From NCBI RefSeq assembly GCF_001542405.1, contig NZ_LNCD01000083.1, positions 1 to 64,000 on the forward strand: a DNA stretch of 64,000 nucleotides, given 5' to 3'. Shown piece after piece: positions 43,314-51,936 of this stretch. The stretch comes from Rhizobium altiplani (GTDB lineage: Bacteria > Pseudomonadota > Alphaproteobacteria > Rhizobiales > Rhizobiaceae). How positions within the stretch are numbered: position 1 is the stretch's first letter; each line of letters starts with the position of its first letter. The position numbers and the translations under genes were made by a program. The notes beneath the pieces were generated by a model. The model saw only the letters and a list, made by a program, of their open reading frames with translations. It was not told the origin of the DNA and searched no databases.

Positions 43314-44849
43314 ATGGGTACTGGCGTTAGCACATCGACCGACAAGAACATCGTCGACAAGTCACGCAGCCACCGCAACAAGCCAGTGTCGAAGGCTGTG
43401 CGGTTGACGCGGGAGCGCCTCCAGTCGAGCCACGCCGCAAGCGGTACGTTCGATCGCGACGTGCTGGTAATGTATATCAATACGGTCCTGCAGGGCGCAT
43501 CGATCGTCCCGCTCTTCGTCATGATCATCGCCGCCCTCGGCGTCTACTTCACCGAAAACACGCAAATCTTTCTGTGGGCGCTTCTGACCCTGACGGCCCA
43601 TGCCACCAACGTATTTCTGGCGCGCCGCGCCCGAGGCCAGGAGATCAACGCGACGACGGCCCGCAAATGGCGCCGCCTTCTCCTGTTTGGACAATTCATG
43701 GTCGGCTGCTGCTGGGCGGTGTTCGCCCTGCAGGACTGCATGGCATGCGAACCCTCGAGCTTCCTGCTCTACAAGGGGGCCACGCTGCTGATCGCGCTCT
43801 CGATCACTGCGATGTCGAACTTCATGCTGACGCCGTCGGTGCTCATCACGTTCGCACCGGTCGTCCTCGGACTGATCGCCCAGGCTGGCCTTTCCCGTGG
43901 AATCCTCGAGATCAGCTTGACGGCCGTCTTCACCACGACGGTTATCCTCTTCAACTACATCAGCGACCGGCTGTTCCAGTCCAACCTCAGGATCCTCGCC
44001 TATCAGGCCGAGAAGGACGACCTGATCGCCGAGTTGGAAGTCGCAAAGTCGATGTCCGATGAGGCCCGCCGCCGGGCGGAAGAAGCAAACCTCGCAAAGT
44101 CCCGCTTCCTCGCATCCATGTCGCACGAATTGCGCACGCCTCTCAATGCGATCCTCGGCTTCTCGGAAGTCATGTCCGCCGAAGTGATGGGGCCGCTCAA
44201 CAACGCCACCTACAAGGAATATACCAGCGACATTCACCGCTCGGGTGAGCATCTGTTGAACCTCATCAACGAGATCCTAGACCTCTCGCGCATCGAGGCC
44301 GGAAAATACGAGCTGAGCGAGGAAGCCGTCTCGCTGCTGAACATCTCGGAAGATTGCATCGGCATGGTGCAGCTACGCGCACGCGGCAAGAACATCACCA
44401 TCTCGCCGCAGTTCGAGGCCGAATTGCCGGCCGTTTGGGCGGATGAGAAATCACTGCGTCAGGTCGTCCTCAATCTGCTGTCCAATGCCGTGAAGTTCAC
44501 CCCGCAAGGCGGCGAAATCCGCGTCAAGGTCGGCTGGACCGCCGGCGGGGGCCAATACATCTCCATCAAGGACAATGGCCCCGGGATTCCTGAAGAAGAG
44601 ATCCCCGTGGTTCTCTCGGCCTTCGGCCAGGGGTCGATCGCGATCAAGAGCGCCGAACAAGGAACCGGCCTCGGCCTGCCAATCGTTCAGGCGATCCTCG
44701 CCAAGCACGACGGCCAGTTCATCCTCAAATCGAAGCTGCGCGAAGGCACCGAAGTCATCGCCATCCTGCCCGCCAAACGCGTGCTCCAGACTGTCCCGGC
44801 GGTCGAAGATGCGCCGGCGGTCTCCCGCAAGCGCCGGAGTTTTGCTTGA
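43314..44849 (+). CDS. Sensor histidine kinase, PleC/PdhS-like
   Basis: A 511-residue kinase. The N-terminal half has about six transmembrane helices (residues 50-215) with no recognised sensor fold. A coiled coil leads into the dimerisation domain SMSHELRTPLNAILGFSE (His271), and the ATPase domain has boxes LNLLSNAVKFT, DNGPGIP and GTGLGLPI. The downstream segment MSAEVMGPLNNATYKEYTSDIH is typical of alphaproteobacterial PleC/PdhS kinases that feed DivK/CtrA. No response regulator is adjacent, so it is an orphan kinase. The start ATG 43314 lacks a strong ribosome-binding site. Confidence 0.88.
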   Translation: MGTGVSTSTDKNIVDKSRSHRNKPVSKAVRLTRERLQSSHAASGTFDRDVLVMYINTVLQGASIVPLFVMIIAALGVYFTENTQIFLWALLTLTAHATNVFLARRARGQEINATTARKWRRLLLFGQFMVGCCWAVFALQDCMACEPSSFLLYKGATLLIALSITAMSNFMLTPSVLITFAPVVLGLIAQAGLSRGILEISLTAVFTTTVILFNYISDRLFQSNLRILAYQAEKDDLIAELEVAKSMSDEARRRAEEANLAKSRFLASMSHELRTPLNAILGFSEVMSAEVMGPLNNATYKEYTSDIHRSGEHLLNLINEILDLSRIEAGKYELSEEAVSLLNISEDCIGMVQLRARGKNITISPQFEAELPAVWADEKSLRQVVLNLLSNAVKFTPQGGEIRVKVGWTAGGGQYISIKDNGPGIPEEEIPVVLSAFGQGSIAIKSAEQGTGLGLPIVQAILAKHDGQFILKSKLREGTEVIAILPAKRVLQTVPAVEDAPAVSRKRRSFA

Positions 44850-44873
44850 CCGTCTGGTCGACCACAGGCGCCT

Positions 44874-45254
44874 CTATCCAAACAGCAGATGCTTGCCGAT
44901 CGTGAACAGCAGGAACACGCCGCACGCAACGATCATGCAGACGACGGCGAAGGAGCCGAGATCCTTGGCGTGCTTTCCGACCATGGAAATCTCCGGCGAA
45001 ATCCTATCGATGACTTCCTCGATCGCCGTGTTCAGGGCCTCGATGGCAAAGAGGGCAAGAAATAGCACGCCGGCAATCATCAGCTCGGCAAGCGTTGCCC
45101 CGACGACGATCAGGAGGATGAGTGAAAACGCGAAGAACAGCAGTTCTTGCCGGAATGCAGCCTCCCTGATCAACCGCCTGAAGCCGCCCAGCGAGTAGCC
45201 GGCGGCTGCAAAAAAGTGGCTAATGCCGGTGAGTTTTGTCACGGCAGGTTTCAT
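44874..45254 (-). CDS. dgkA: Diacylglycerol kinase
   Basis: A 126-residue integral membrane enzyme that recycles diacylglycerol to phosphatidic acid. It has the family motif EALNTAIEEVIDRI and three transmembrane helices; the amphipathic N-terminal part includes REAAFRQELLFF. ATG 45254 is chosen; TTG 45257 adds one residue. It is convergent with the histidine kinase. Confidence 0.94.
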   Translation of the reverse strand: MKPAVTKLTGISHFFAAAGYSLGGFRRLIREAAFRQELLFFAFSLILLIVVGATLAELMIAGVLFLALFAIEALNTAIEEVIDRISPEISMVGKHAKDLGSFAVVCMIVACGVFLLFTIGKHLLFG

Positions 45255-45371
45255 CAAGTGCCCTCGTTGTCCGTCAATGGCGGCCTTGTCGCCGCCAGTC
45301 AGAAATTGCGAATACCGGTTCGCGGTCGCCGCGGCAAGGGCTCCGTCATCAACCTGTCACAAACCTGAAGG

Positions 45372-46388
45372 TCAGTGCTTGTTGGTGACGCCTGCCTGTG
45401 AAAACGTCGCCATGCCGGAATGGCAGGCCGCCGCCGCCTTGACGATCCCGGCCGCAAGGGCCGCCCCCGTCCCCTCGCCGAGCCGCATGCCGAGCGCCAG
45501 AAGCGGCGTCTTGCCAAGCATTTCGATTGCCCGCAAATGGCCCGGCTCGCCGGAGACGTGGCCGATCAGGCAGTGATCGAGCGCCGAAGGATTGGCAGCC
45601 TTGAGGATGGCGCCGGCTGCCGTTGCGACGTAGCCGTCGATCAATACCGGAATCTTCTCGACGCGCGCGGCAAGGATCGCTCCCGCCATCGCCGCGATCT
45701 CACGACCGCCGAGGCGGCGCATGATCTCGAGCGGATCGTCCAGATGATCGCTGTGGAGCGCAACGGCCCGCTCAACGGCTGCGATCTTGCGCTCCAGCAT
45801 CTCGCCTTCGGAACCCGTGCCCGGACCAACCCAATCACGCGCAGTGCCGCCGTAAAGGGCGTAGTTGATCGCCGCTGCGATCGTGGTGTTGCCGATTCCC
45901 ATCTCACCGATGCAGAGAAGATCGGTACCGCCAGCGATCGCTTCCATGCCGAAGGCCATGGTCGCCGCACAGTCACGCTCGGACAAAGCAGGCTCTTCGG
46001 TAATGTCGCCGGTCGGATAGTCGAGCGCCAGATCGAAGACTTTCAGCCCGAGGTCATAGGCGACGCAAATCTGATTGATCGCAGCGCCACCGGCCGCAAA
46101 ATTCTCGACCATCTGCTGCGTGACGGCAGGCGGAAACGGCGTGATGCCCTGCCTAGTCACGCCATGGTTGCCGGCGAAGATCGCCACCAGCGGCCGATTC
46201 ACTGCAGGCGCCCTGCCCGTCCAGGCGGCGAGCCAGAATGCAATTTCCTCAAGCCGTCCGAGCGCACCGGGCGGCTTCGTCAACTGCGCATCGCGCTCGC
46301 GCGCGGCAGCAAGTGCCCTGGCATCCGGTCCCGGCAGATCGCGCAAAAGTGCCCGAAAATCGTCGAACGGCAGGCCTGAAACGCTCAT
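45372..46388 (-). CDS. cobT: Nicotinate-nucleotide--dimethylbenzimidazole phosphoribosyltransferase
   Basis: Activates dimethylbenzimidazole as alpha-ribazole phosphate for the lower ligand of cobalamin. The 338-residue protein has KPPGALGRLEEIA, FAGNHGVTRQGITPFPPAVT, GEMGIGNTT and the C-terminal GMRLGEGTGAALA. It is called cobU in the Pseudomonas denitrificans/Sinorhizobium nomenclature. Divergent from cobS over 138 bp. No cobalamin riboswitch is recognisable there. Confidence 0.95.
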   Translation of the reverse strand: MSVSGLPFDDFRALLRDLPGPDARALAAARERDAQLTKPPGALGRLEEIAFWLAAWTGRAPAVNRPLVAIFAGNHGVTRQGITPFPPAVTQQMVENFAAGGAAINQICVAYDLGLKVFDLALDYPTGDITEEPALSERDCAATMAFGMEAIAGGTDLLCIGEMGIGNTTIAAAINYALYGGTARDWVGPGTGSEGEMLERKIAAVERAVALHSDHLDDPLEIMRRLGGREIAAMAGAILAARVEKIPVLIDGYVATAAGAILKAANPSALDHCLIGHVSGEPGHLRAIEMLGKTPLLALGMRLGEGTGAALAAGIVKAAAACHSGMATFSQAGVTNKH

Positions 46389-46526
46389 GAATGCGGCTTC
46401 CTTGTCTTGGTCGGTAACTTGTCTTTTCGCTGCAAATCAGCTTCCTTCGTCGCAACTCTCTTAAAGGCAGGCGCCGAGGCGAACAACACCTAAAGCGCTG
46501 CATATGGTCGCGGGGTCGGGGTCAGA

Positions 46527-47309
46527 ATGAATATCGGAAACTATGCGGCCGACCTTGCTCGTGCGGTTGCCTTCCTCAGCCGTATTCCGATGCCGTCTTT
46601 TGCCTTCGCCGACTTTAACGGCAAGCTTGACCGCGCCTCCCGCGCCTTCCCCGCGGCGGGCATTGTCATCGCACTGCTGCCTGCGCTTGTCTTGCTGGTC
46701 ATGCTTGGCCTGCGCGCCGACCGGCTGATGTCGGCCTTCGCCGCGCTTGCCGTCCAGGCGGCATTGACCGGCGCGCTGCACGAGGATGGCCTCGCCGACT
46801 GCGCCGATGGCCTCGGCGGCGGGCGCGACCGCGATCACGCGCTTTCGATCATGAAGGACAGCCGCATCGGGACCTACGGCGCGATCGCCTTGATTCTGTC
46901 GTTTGCGCTTCGCGCGGCGGGACTCGCCGCTGTCGCACGAGAAGCCCCGCCCATGGCTGCAGCCCTTGCCATTCCGGCGATCGCCTGTATCAGCCGCGCC
47001 GCGCTCGTTTGGCACTGGCATCGGCTGCCGGCAGCAAAACCCGATGGTGTGGCGGCCGCCGCGGGACAGCCGGGCGAAGGTGCGATGCACATGGCGCTCG
47101 CCACAGCCTGCCTTTTCGCGGCCCTGCTGCTCTGGCCGAGCCTTGGCCTCCTGCCCCTCGTCTGCGCCCTTCTCGCCTGCGGCTTATCCGCCATGGTCTT
47201 CACGCGCATCGTCCGTCGCAAACTCACGGGACACACCGGTGACACGCTTGGGGCTACCCAACAGATTTCGGAGATCGCCGCCTTCTGCGCCCTTGCCATG
47301 GCTTTCTGA
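46527..47309 (+). CDS. cobS: Adenosylcobinamide-GDP ribazoletransferase
   Basis: Joins adenosylcobinamide-GDP and alpha-ribazole, the last assembly step of cobalamin. The 260-residue membrane protein has the motif HEDGLADCADGLGGGRDRDHALSIMKDSRIGTYG, which holds the catalytic acidic residues, and several hydrophobic helices. Called cobV in the Pseudomonas denitrificans scheme. First gene of a run with the DUF1289 and aspartyl-protease genes, though these are probably functionally unrelated. Confidence 0.95.
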   Translation: MNIGNYAADLARAVAFLSRIPMPSFAFADFNGKLDRASRAFPAAGIVIALLPALVLLVMLGLRADRLMSAFAALAVQAALTGALHEDGLADCADGLGGGRDRDHALSIMKDSRIGTYGAIALILSFALRAAGLAAVAREAPPMAAALAIPAIACISRAALVWHWHRLPAAKPDGVAAAAGQPGEGAMHMALATACLFAALLLWPSLGLLPLVCALLACGLSAMVFTRIVRRKLTGHTGDTLGATQQISEIAAFCALAMAF

Positions 47310-47327
47310 AATCTCGATATAGATTGC

Positions 47328-47543
47328 ATGCAAACACCTTGCATCCACGTCTGCTCAATTGATTCGGAAACCGCCCTGTGCACGGGTTGCGGTCGCACGC
47401 TTCCGGAGATCGGCGGTTGGATGTCCTTTTCCGACGAAGAGCGCCGGCGTCTGATGACATTGTTGCCCGCGCGGCTTGCCGCATGCGGACTGACGACCCC
47501 ATCGAAGCCGACTCAGCAGGCCACAGCGGAGCAGCGTGCATGA
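47328..47543 (+). CDS. DUF1289 protein
   Basis: A 71-residue protein whose N-terminal half has the four-cysteine pattern TPCIHVCSIDSETALCTGCGRT of DUF1289, probably a small metal- or Fe-S-binding domain, followed by IGGWMSFSDEERRRLM. It starts 18 nt after cobS and overlaps the next gene by 4 nt (ATGA). Function unknown. Confidence 0.9.
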   Translation: MQTPCIHVCSIDSETALCTGCGRTLPEIGGWMSFSDEERRRLMTLLPARLAACGLTTPSKPTQQATAEQRA

Positions 47544-48241
47544 ACCGTCTGACGATCGTCCTTGCGGTCCTTGGCCTCGGTCTCGCAGTCCTCTTGTTCA
47601 GCGGCGACACGACCCGCGTCTTCGGCATGCGAACCGATGATTTCGGCCGCTTTGTCTATCTGCTTCCGATTGCACTAATGCTGGCCGCCGGCATCTGGGC
47701 GAGGCGCACGAGCGCGAGCGAGACACTGCGCAACCTCATGATCTGGCTCGTGCTGATCCTCGCTCTTGCGACCGTGTATCTGTATCGCCAGGAAGCGCTT
47801 GGCGTCGGTAACCGCCTGCTGGCCGGCCTCGTGCCGGGGCGTGCCGTTGTCGTGACAACCAGCGAGGGCGGTCAGGAGGTGATCCTTCACAAAGTCCTGA
47901 ACGGCCACTACGAAGCCTATGTCACGGTCAACGGCCAGAGCATTTCCATGCTGGTCGATACCGGCGCCAGCATGATTGCGCTGTCCCGCGAGGATGCGAA
48001 GCGAGTTGGCATCATCCCGGAAAATCTCGATTATTCGATGAGCGTAATGACCGCCAACGGCCGCGCCCGCGCAGCTCGCGTGACGCTTGCCGAGGTCGCG
48101 ATCGGCCCGATCGTTCGTCACAACGTCCCGGCCAGCGTCGCTGAGGACGGCAAGCTCGACCAGAGCCTGCTCGGCATGAGCTTCCTCTCCACCCTCGGCT
48201 CCCTCCAGATCCAGACGGACGAACTGCGGATGCGAGACTAA
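47540..48241 (+). CDS. TIGR02281-family retropepsin-like aspartyl protease
   Basis: A 233-residue membrane-anchored clan AA protease. About three N-terminal hydrophobic segments (residues 3-20, 37-53 and 65-82) are followed by a retropepsin domain with the single active-site motif LVDTGASMIALS, so it must dimerise. The flap region MSVMTANGRARAARVTL and LLGMSFLSTLGS are typical. The N-terminus is translationally coupled to the DUF1289 gene. Substrates unknown. Confidence 0.9.
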   Translation: MNRLTIVLAVLGLGLAVLLFSGDTTRVFGMRTDDFGRFVYLLPIALMLAAGIWARRTSASETLRNLMIWLVLILALATVYLYRQEALGVGNRLLAGLVPGRAVVVTTSEGGQEVILHKVLNGHYEAYVTVNGQSISMLVDTGASMIALSREDAKRVGIIPENLDYSMSVMTANGRARAARVTLAEVAIGPIVRHNVPASVAEDGKLDQSLLGMSFLSTLGSLQIQTDELRMRD

Positions 48242-48251
48242 TGGCCTCGGT

Positions 48252-49013
48252 CTAGCTCCGCAGCCTGTATCCCGTCTTGAAGATCCAGCCCAGGCTACCG
48301 AGGCAAATCAGCAGGAAGAGCGAGATCATCCCGAGGCTGACCAGCGGATTGACGTCGGCAATGCCGAAGAAGCTCCAGCGGAAACCACTGACAAGGTAGA
48401 GCACCGGATTGAAGTGGCTTACCGCCTGCCAGAACGGCGGCAGCATGTTGATCGAATAGAAACTGCCGCCAAGAAACGTCAGGGGCGGCACGACCAGCAT
48501 CGGGATCAGGTTCAACTGTTCGAAGTTGGCGGCCCAGATGCCGATCATGAATCCGAAAAGGCTAAAGGTGATCGCCGTCAGCAGGAAGAATAGAACCATC
48601 ATCCCCGGATGCTGGATCCTGATATCCACGAATAGATTCGCCGTAAGCAGGATGATCACCCCGATCATCAGTCCCTTCGTCGCCGCCGCACCGACGTAGC
48701 CAAGCAGGATCTCGCTCATGGCCACCGGGGCCGACAAGACCTCGTAGATCGTGCCGGTAAACTTCGGAAAGTAGATGCCGAACGACCCGTTGCTGATGCA
48801 TTGGCCAAGCAGCGTCAGCATGATCAGGCCGGGCGTGATGAACGCGCCGTAGGATACCCCCTCCACTTCCTGGATCCGCGAGCCGATCGCCGCGCCGAAA
48901 ACGATGAAATAGAGCGACGTCGAGATCACCGGCGACACGACGCTTTGCAGAAGCGTCCGGCGCGTGCGCGCCATTTCGAAGAAATAGATGGACTTGATGG
49001 CTTCGACGTTCAT
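48252..49013 (-). CDS. ABC-2 type transporter permease
   Basis: A 253-residue inner-membrane protein with six transmembrane segments and the ABC-2 signature near the C-terminus (PMLVVPPLTFLGGSFYSINMLP). With the ATPase upstream it forms an exporter, similar to YadGH-type systems. ATG 49013 has GGGAGG at 6 nt and overlaps the ATPase stop. A much longer open frame continues upstream on this strand but lies inside the ATPase gene in another frame. Confidence 0.93.
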   Translation of the reverse strand: MNVEAIKSIYFFEMARTRRTLLQSVVSPVISTSLYFIVFGAAIGSRIQEVEGVSYGAFITPGLIMLTLLGQCISNGSFGIYFPKFTGTIYEVLSAPVAMSEILLGYVGAAATKGLMIGVIILLTANLFVDIRIQHPGMMVLFFLLTAITFSLFGFMIGIWAANFEQLNLIPMLVVPPLTFLGGSFYSINMLPPFWQAVSHFNPVLYLVSGFRWSFFGIADVNPLVSLGMISLFLLICLGSLGWIFKTGYRLRS

Positions 49014-49936
49014 TTCGCACCTCCCACGAGCGCCACGAAGATGTCTTCCAGCGAGCTCTGCTGCGTCGAAAGATCCTTGAAGTGAATGTTGTGCTCGCTG
49101 AGCCGGGTCAGCAACGTGGCAACGCTTTCCTGTTCTTTCTCTGCATCGAAATCGTAGATCAGGCGGGTGCCGTCTGCGACGAGCGAGAGGCCGTTGCCGG
49201 CAAACCGATCCGGCAACGCCTGCAATGGCTCGGTCAATTCGAGAATGAGCTGCTTGCGGCCAAGCTTGGCCATCAGTGCCGTCTTGTCTTCCACCAAAAG
49301 CAGCTCCCCGCCGTTGATGACGCCGACACGATCGGCAATCTCTTCCGCCTCTTCGATGTAGTGTGTCGTCAGGATGATCGTGACGCCTGAGCGTCGCAGC
49401 TTCTCCACGACATGCCACATGTCCTTGCGCAGCGTCACATCCACGCCCGCGGTCGGCTCGTCGAGGAAAAGGATTTGCGGTTCATGCGACAGTGCCTTGG
49501 CAATGAGCACGCGCCGCTTCATGCCACCGGACAGCTGCCGCAACATATTGTCTTTCTTGTCCCACAGCGACAGATCGCGAAGCACCTTGTCGATATGCCC
49601 GGGATTGGGCCGCTTGCCGTGCAGCCCGCGGGAGAAGCTGACGGTATTCCACACGGTCTCGAACTGGTCCGTGGTAAGTTCCTGGGGAACGAGGCCAATC
49701 ATCGAGCGCGTCGACCGGAACTCCTTCACCACGTCATGGCCATCGACCGTGACCGTGCCACCGGTCGGATTCGTGATACCGCAGACGATTGAGATCATAG
49801 TTGTCTTGCCCGCCCCGTTCGGCCCGAGCAAGGCTAAAATCTCACCCCTCTCGACATCGAGATCGATGCCCTTGAGCGCTTGAAATCCGTTGGCGTAGGT
49901 CTTGGTGAGATTTCGAATGGAAATGATGGGGGCCAT
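49010..49936 (-). CDS. ABC-2 exporter ATP-binding protein
   Basis: A 308-residue ATPase: Walker A GPNGAGKTT, signature LSGGMKRR, Walker B ILFLDEPTAGVD and the H-loop TTHYIEEAEE. A C-terminal extension of ~80 residues is typical of YadG/NodI-like exporters. ATG 49936 has AGAAGAG at 3 nt; ATG 49951 in frame is an alternative. It overlaps the permease gene by 4 nt. Confidence 0.94.
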   Translation of the reverse strand: MAPIISIRNLTKTYANGFQALKGIDLDVERGEILALLGPNGAGKTTMISIVCGITNPTGGTVTVDGHDVVKEFRSTRSMIGLVPQELTTDQFETVWNTVSFSRGLHGKRPNPGHIDKVLRDLSLWDKKDNMLRQLSGGMKRRVLIAKALSHEPQILFLDEPTAGVDVTLRKDMWHVVEKLRRSGVTIILTTHYIEEAEEIADRVGVINGGELLLVEDKTALMAKLGRKQLILELTEPLQALPDRFAGNGLSLVADGTRLIYDFDAEKEQESVATLLTRLSEHNIHFKDLSTQQSSLEDIFVALVGGAK

Positions 49937-50333
49937 GAACTCTTCTGACATCTGCGGCGGGAGTTGCTGGGGCGCTATATATCCGCTTTGAGTAGTTTTG
50001 ACATCCCAACACAGGTGAACAGAGTATTCACTTGCGTGAAAAGGCGCGCGGGAAGAAAAGATCCTTCGCGCCTTCAGCGAACCCCAGAGCAGCAGATGTC
50101 ATCAGACGGTGATATTTCTGATCCATAAAGACGGCGAGGCAAGCAAGCGCTCTCCGTCCCGCCGCACCCCTTGCGGAGCCGCCGTCCGAGCGATCTCGTT
50201 ACGCTCCTTTGCTTCCTCGACATACAGTAGAGTGTATTACCTATGATGACATGAGATGACAGGATCCGGCTGGGCGGCCGTCGCCCGCGCCGCGTTCGCA
50301 TTGGGGGCCGGCTCTCAGGCCGGCCTTTCCTTT
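49937..50333. other. Gene-free interval with promoter- and hairpin-like elements
   Basis: About 400 bp. It holds a consensus -35 TTGACA at 49998-50003 with GAGTAT 18 bp downstream, and near its right end the hairpin at 50306-50325. No protein-coding gene with a ribosome-binding site is evident on either strand. It could simply hold the exporter promoter (minus strand), or encode a plus-strand small RNA. Confidence 0.45.
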
Positions 50334-50334
50334 T
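50306..50334 (+). terminator. Hairpin with T-rich tail
   Basis: A 7-bp stem GGCCGGC / GCCGGCC with a 6-nt loop, followed by TTTCCTTTT on the plus strand. The T-rich side faces the plus strand, although the only adjacent gene end (extensin-like) is on the minus strand. Confidence 0.5.
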
Positions 50335-51650
50335 CAATCGCAGTAGACCCTACCGCTCTGGCGTGCGCGCAGATCGAAGTGAAAATGGTTCCAATGCTCT
50401 GGATTGCTGCCCGGTCCGAGCACCGTGTTGAAGTACTTGCAGCTGTCGCTGCGCACGGCCTGCAGCAGCCTGCCCTCCCGGAAAGAGAACAACCCTTTCT
50501 TGCGCACGTCGATCGCGTGACCGCTCTTCAGGACAAACTTGCCGACATCGATTGCGTTGCCGTGAGCGTGCTCGGACATCGGATTGTAGCGCTGCCGGCT
50601 GTTGTTCATGCGGCGGCAGCTATATCCGCCGAGGGGCTGGATGGTCTTGATACCGGACCAGTAGCGAAAGCGGGCGGAAGGCGCGAGCTCGTTCTTGACC
50701 CATTTGGCGAAGGCGAGCGTCACCTGGCAATTCAGCGTCACCGCCGGCCGGACGCCGATATTGCCTGACAGGCCCTGCAATGAGATCGGGTACGGCACCT
50801 GGCAGGCCGGCCCGTTTGAGATCGGCGGCTTCTCGGTATAGAGGACACCCATCCGCTTCAACTCACGGCGACAGGCAAGCTCCGAGGCTGGCATTACGCT
50901 CGGATCAGCGGGCGCGACCGGTTCGCTCATCATCGGCGCGGTCGGGTTGTTCGGTCGCAACATGGCGACCTCGTTCTCTTCGGGCACGCGCGCCGGCGCA
51001 ACCACCCGCCTTCCGTCATTCCAGACAGGTGCGTTACCCATCTGCGCCTGCGCCGCGGGCGCAGGGATCCGCGCGCTGTTAAGCTGGGTCGGATTTTCGG
51101 TGCCGATGCCATCGACAACGGGCTGGTCGGACTGGCCCTCGGCGATCTGCTGCTGTTGCTCCTCTGCCAGACCGACGACAGGCTCCGCCCCCAGTTCAGC
51201 ATCCATATTGACGCCACCGGTAGGCACGGAAAGTGGCTGCGTTCCGCCCCAGGTCGAAGGCTGGTTTCGAAGTGAGCCGGCAGCGCCCTGCGCGCCCGCC
51301 ATCGCCTCGTCGCTGTCGATCATTGGCAGTCGCCCGGGCTGCGCAGATGCCCGTAGCGTCTGGCTGCCACTGCGGCTCTCACCTGTTCCAGCAAGATTGG
51401 GGGTGTTGAGATAATCCACCGATCCTGCGGCATCGCTGACAGGCGCGTTTGCGGCCGGATAGGCCTGCTCGCTCGGCGCTGTCTGCATTTGCGGCACAGG
51501 TGCACGGCGGCTTGCCGGAGAGATCGATCCCACCCGTGTTCCATTGTCCACCTCGCCGGGCGGAATAAGGCCATCGGTGGAACACGTCACCAGGGCTGTC
51601 GATAGCAGCACGGGCAATACGTATTGCCGAAGAATGGGAACAAACGCCAT
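50334..51650 (-). CDS. Extensin-like C-terminal domain protein
   Basis: A 438-residue exported protein. An N-terminal signal sequence (a possible lipoprotein Cys at TALVTC, but the preceding residue is not ideal) precedes a long Gln/Pro/Ala-rich linker (~240 residues) and a C-terminal extensin_C domain: ACRRELKRMGVLYTE, CQVPYPISLQGL, TLNCQVTLAFAKWVKN, EHAHGNAIDVGKFVL and HWNHFHFDLR. The HxxxxxD and final H positions resemble zinc sites of M15/LAS-type peptidases, so a role in cell-wall hydrolysis is likely. Transcribed alone. Confidence 0.9.
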   Translation of the reverse strand: MAFVPILRQYVLPVLLSTALVTCSTDGLIPPGEVDNGTRVGSISPASRRAPVPQMQTAPSEQAYPAANAPVSDAAGSVDYLNTPNLAGTGESRSGSQTLRASAQPGRLPMIDSDEAMAGAQGAAGSLRNQPSTWGGTQPLSVPTGGVNMDAELGAEPVVGLAEEQQQQIAEGQSDQPVVDGIGTENPTQLNSARIPAPAAQAQMGNAPVWNDGRRVVAPARVPEENEVAMLRPNNPTAPMMSEPVAPADPSVMPASELACRRELKRMGVLYTEKPPISNGPACQVPYPISLQGLSGNIGVRPAVTLNCQVTLAFAKWVKNELAPSARFRYWSGIKTIQPLGGYSCRRMNNSRQRYNPMSEHAHGNAIDVGKFVLKSGHAIDVRKKGLFSFREGRLLQAVRSDSCKYFNTVLGPGSNPEHWNHFHFDLRARQSGRVYCD

Positions 51651-51936
51651 ACTCTCATCGCTTCCGAGGAACGGCAGGGATCTAAAACTTGAGCCGAAAT
51701 TTAACGATGAACGGTGAACGAAAGCTTACCCGGATCGCGACTGCCGCCCCCAACTCCCGAAACCGAGCCCGGACAGCACCTATCCAGGCCAAGGACAAGA
51801 CGCTGACCCGACGCGCAGCTGTCACAATTTGGACATAGCCGCCCTCGACAACACAAGTTGCCGCATGCTGTACAAAAACGAAATCTTAAGTCATTCCAAC
51901 GATTGTAAGATTGAGCCATCCAACGTCGGACCGGGT

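Noticed and set aside
46389..46526. Cobalamin riboswitch between cobT and cobS
   Set aside because: The gap is only 138 bp and no B12-box-like sequence is visible on either strand.
49014..49418. Upstream extension of the ABC-2 permease frame
   Set aside because: Lies inside the ATPase gene in another frame; GGGAGG and ATG at 49013 and ABC-2 homology define the real start.
50074..50337. 87-codon minus-strand frame in the gap before the extensin-like gene
   Set aside because: Arg-rich, no ribosome-binding site or similarity, and it crosses the GC hairpin.
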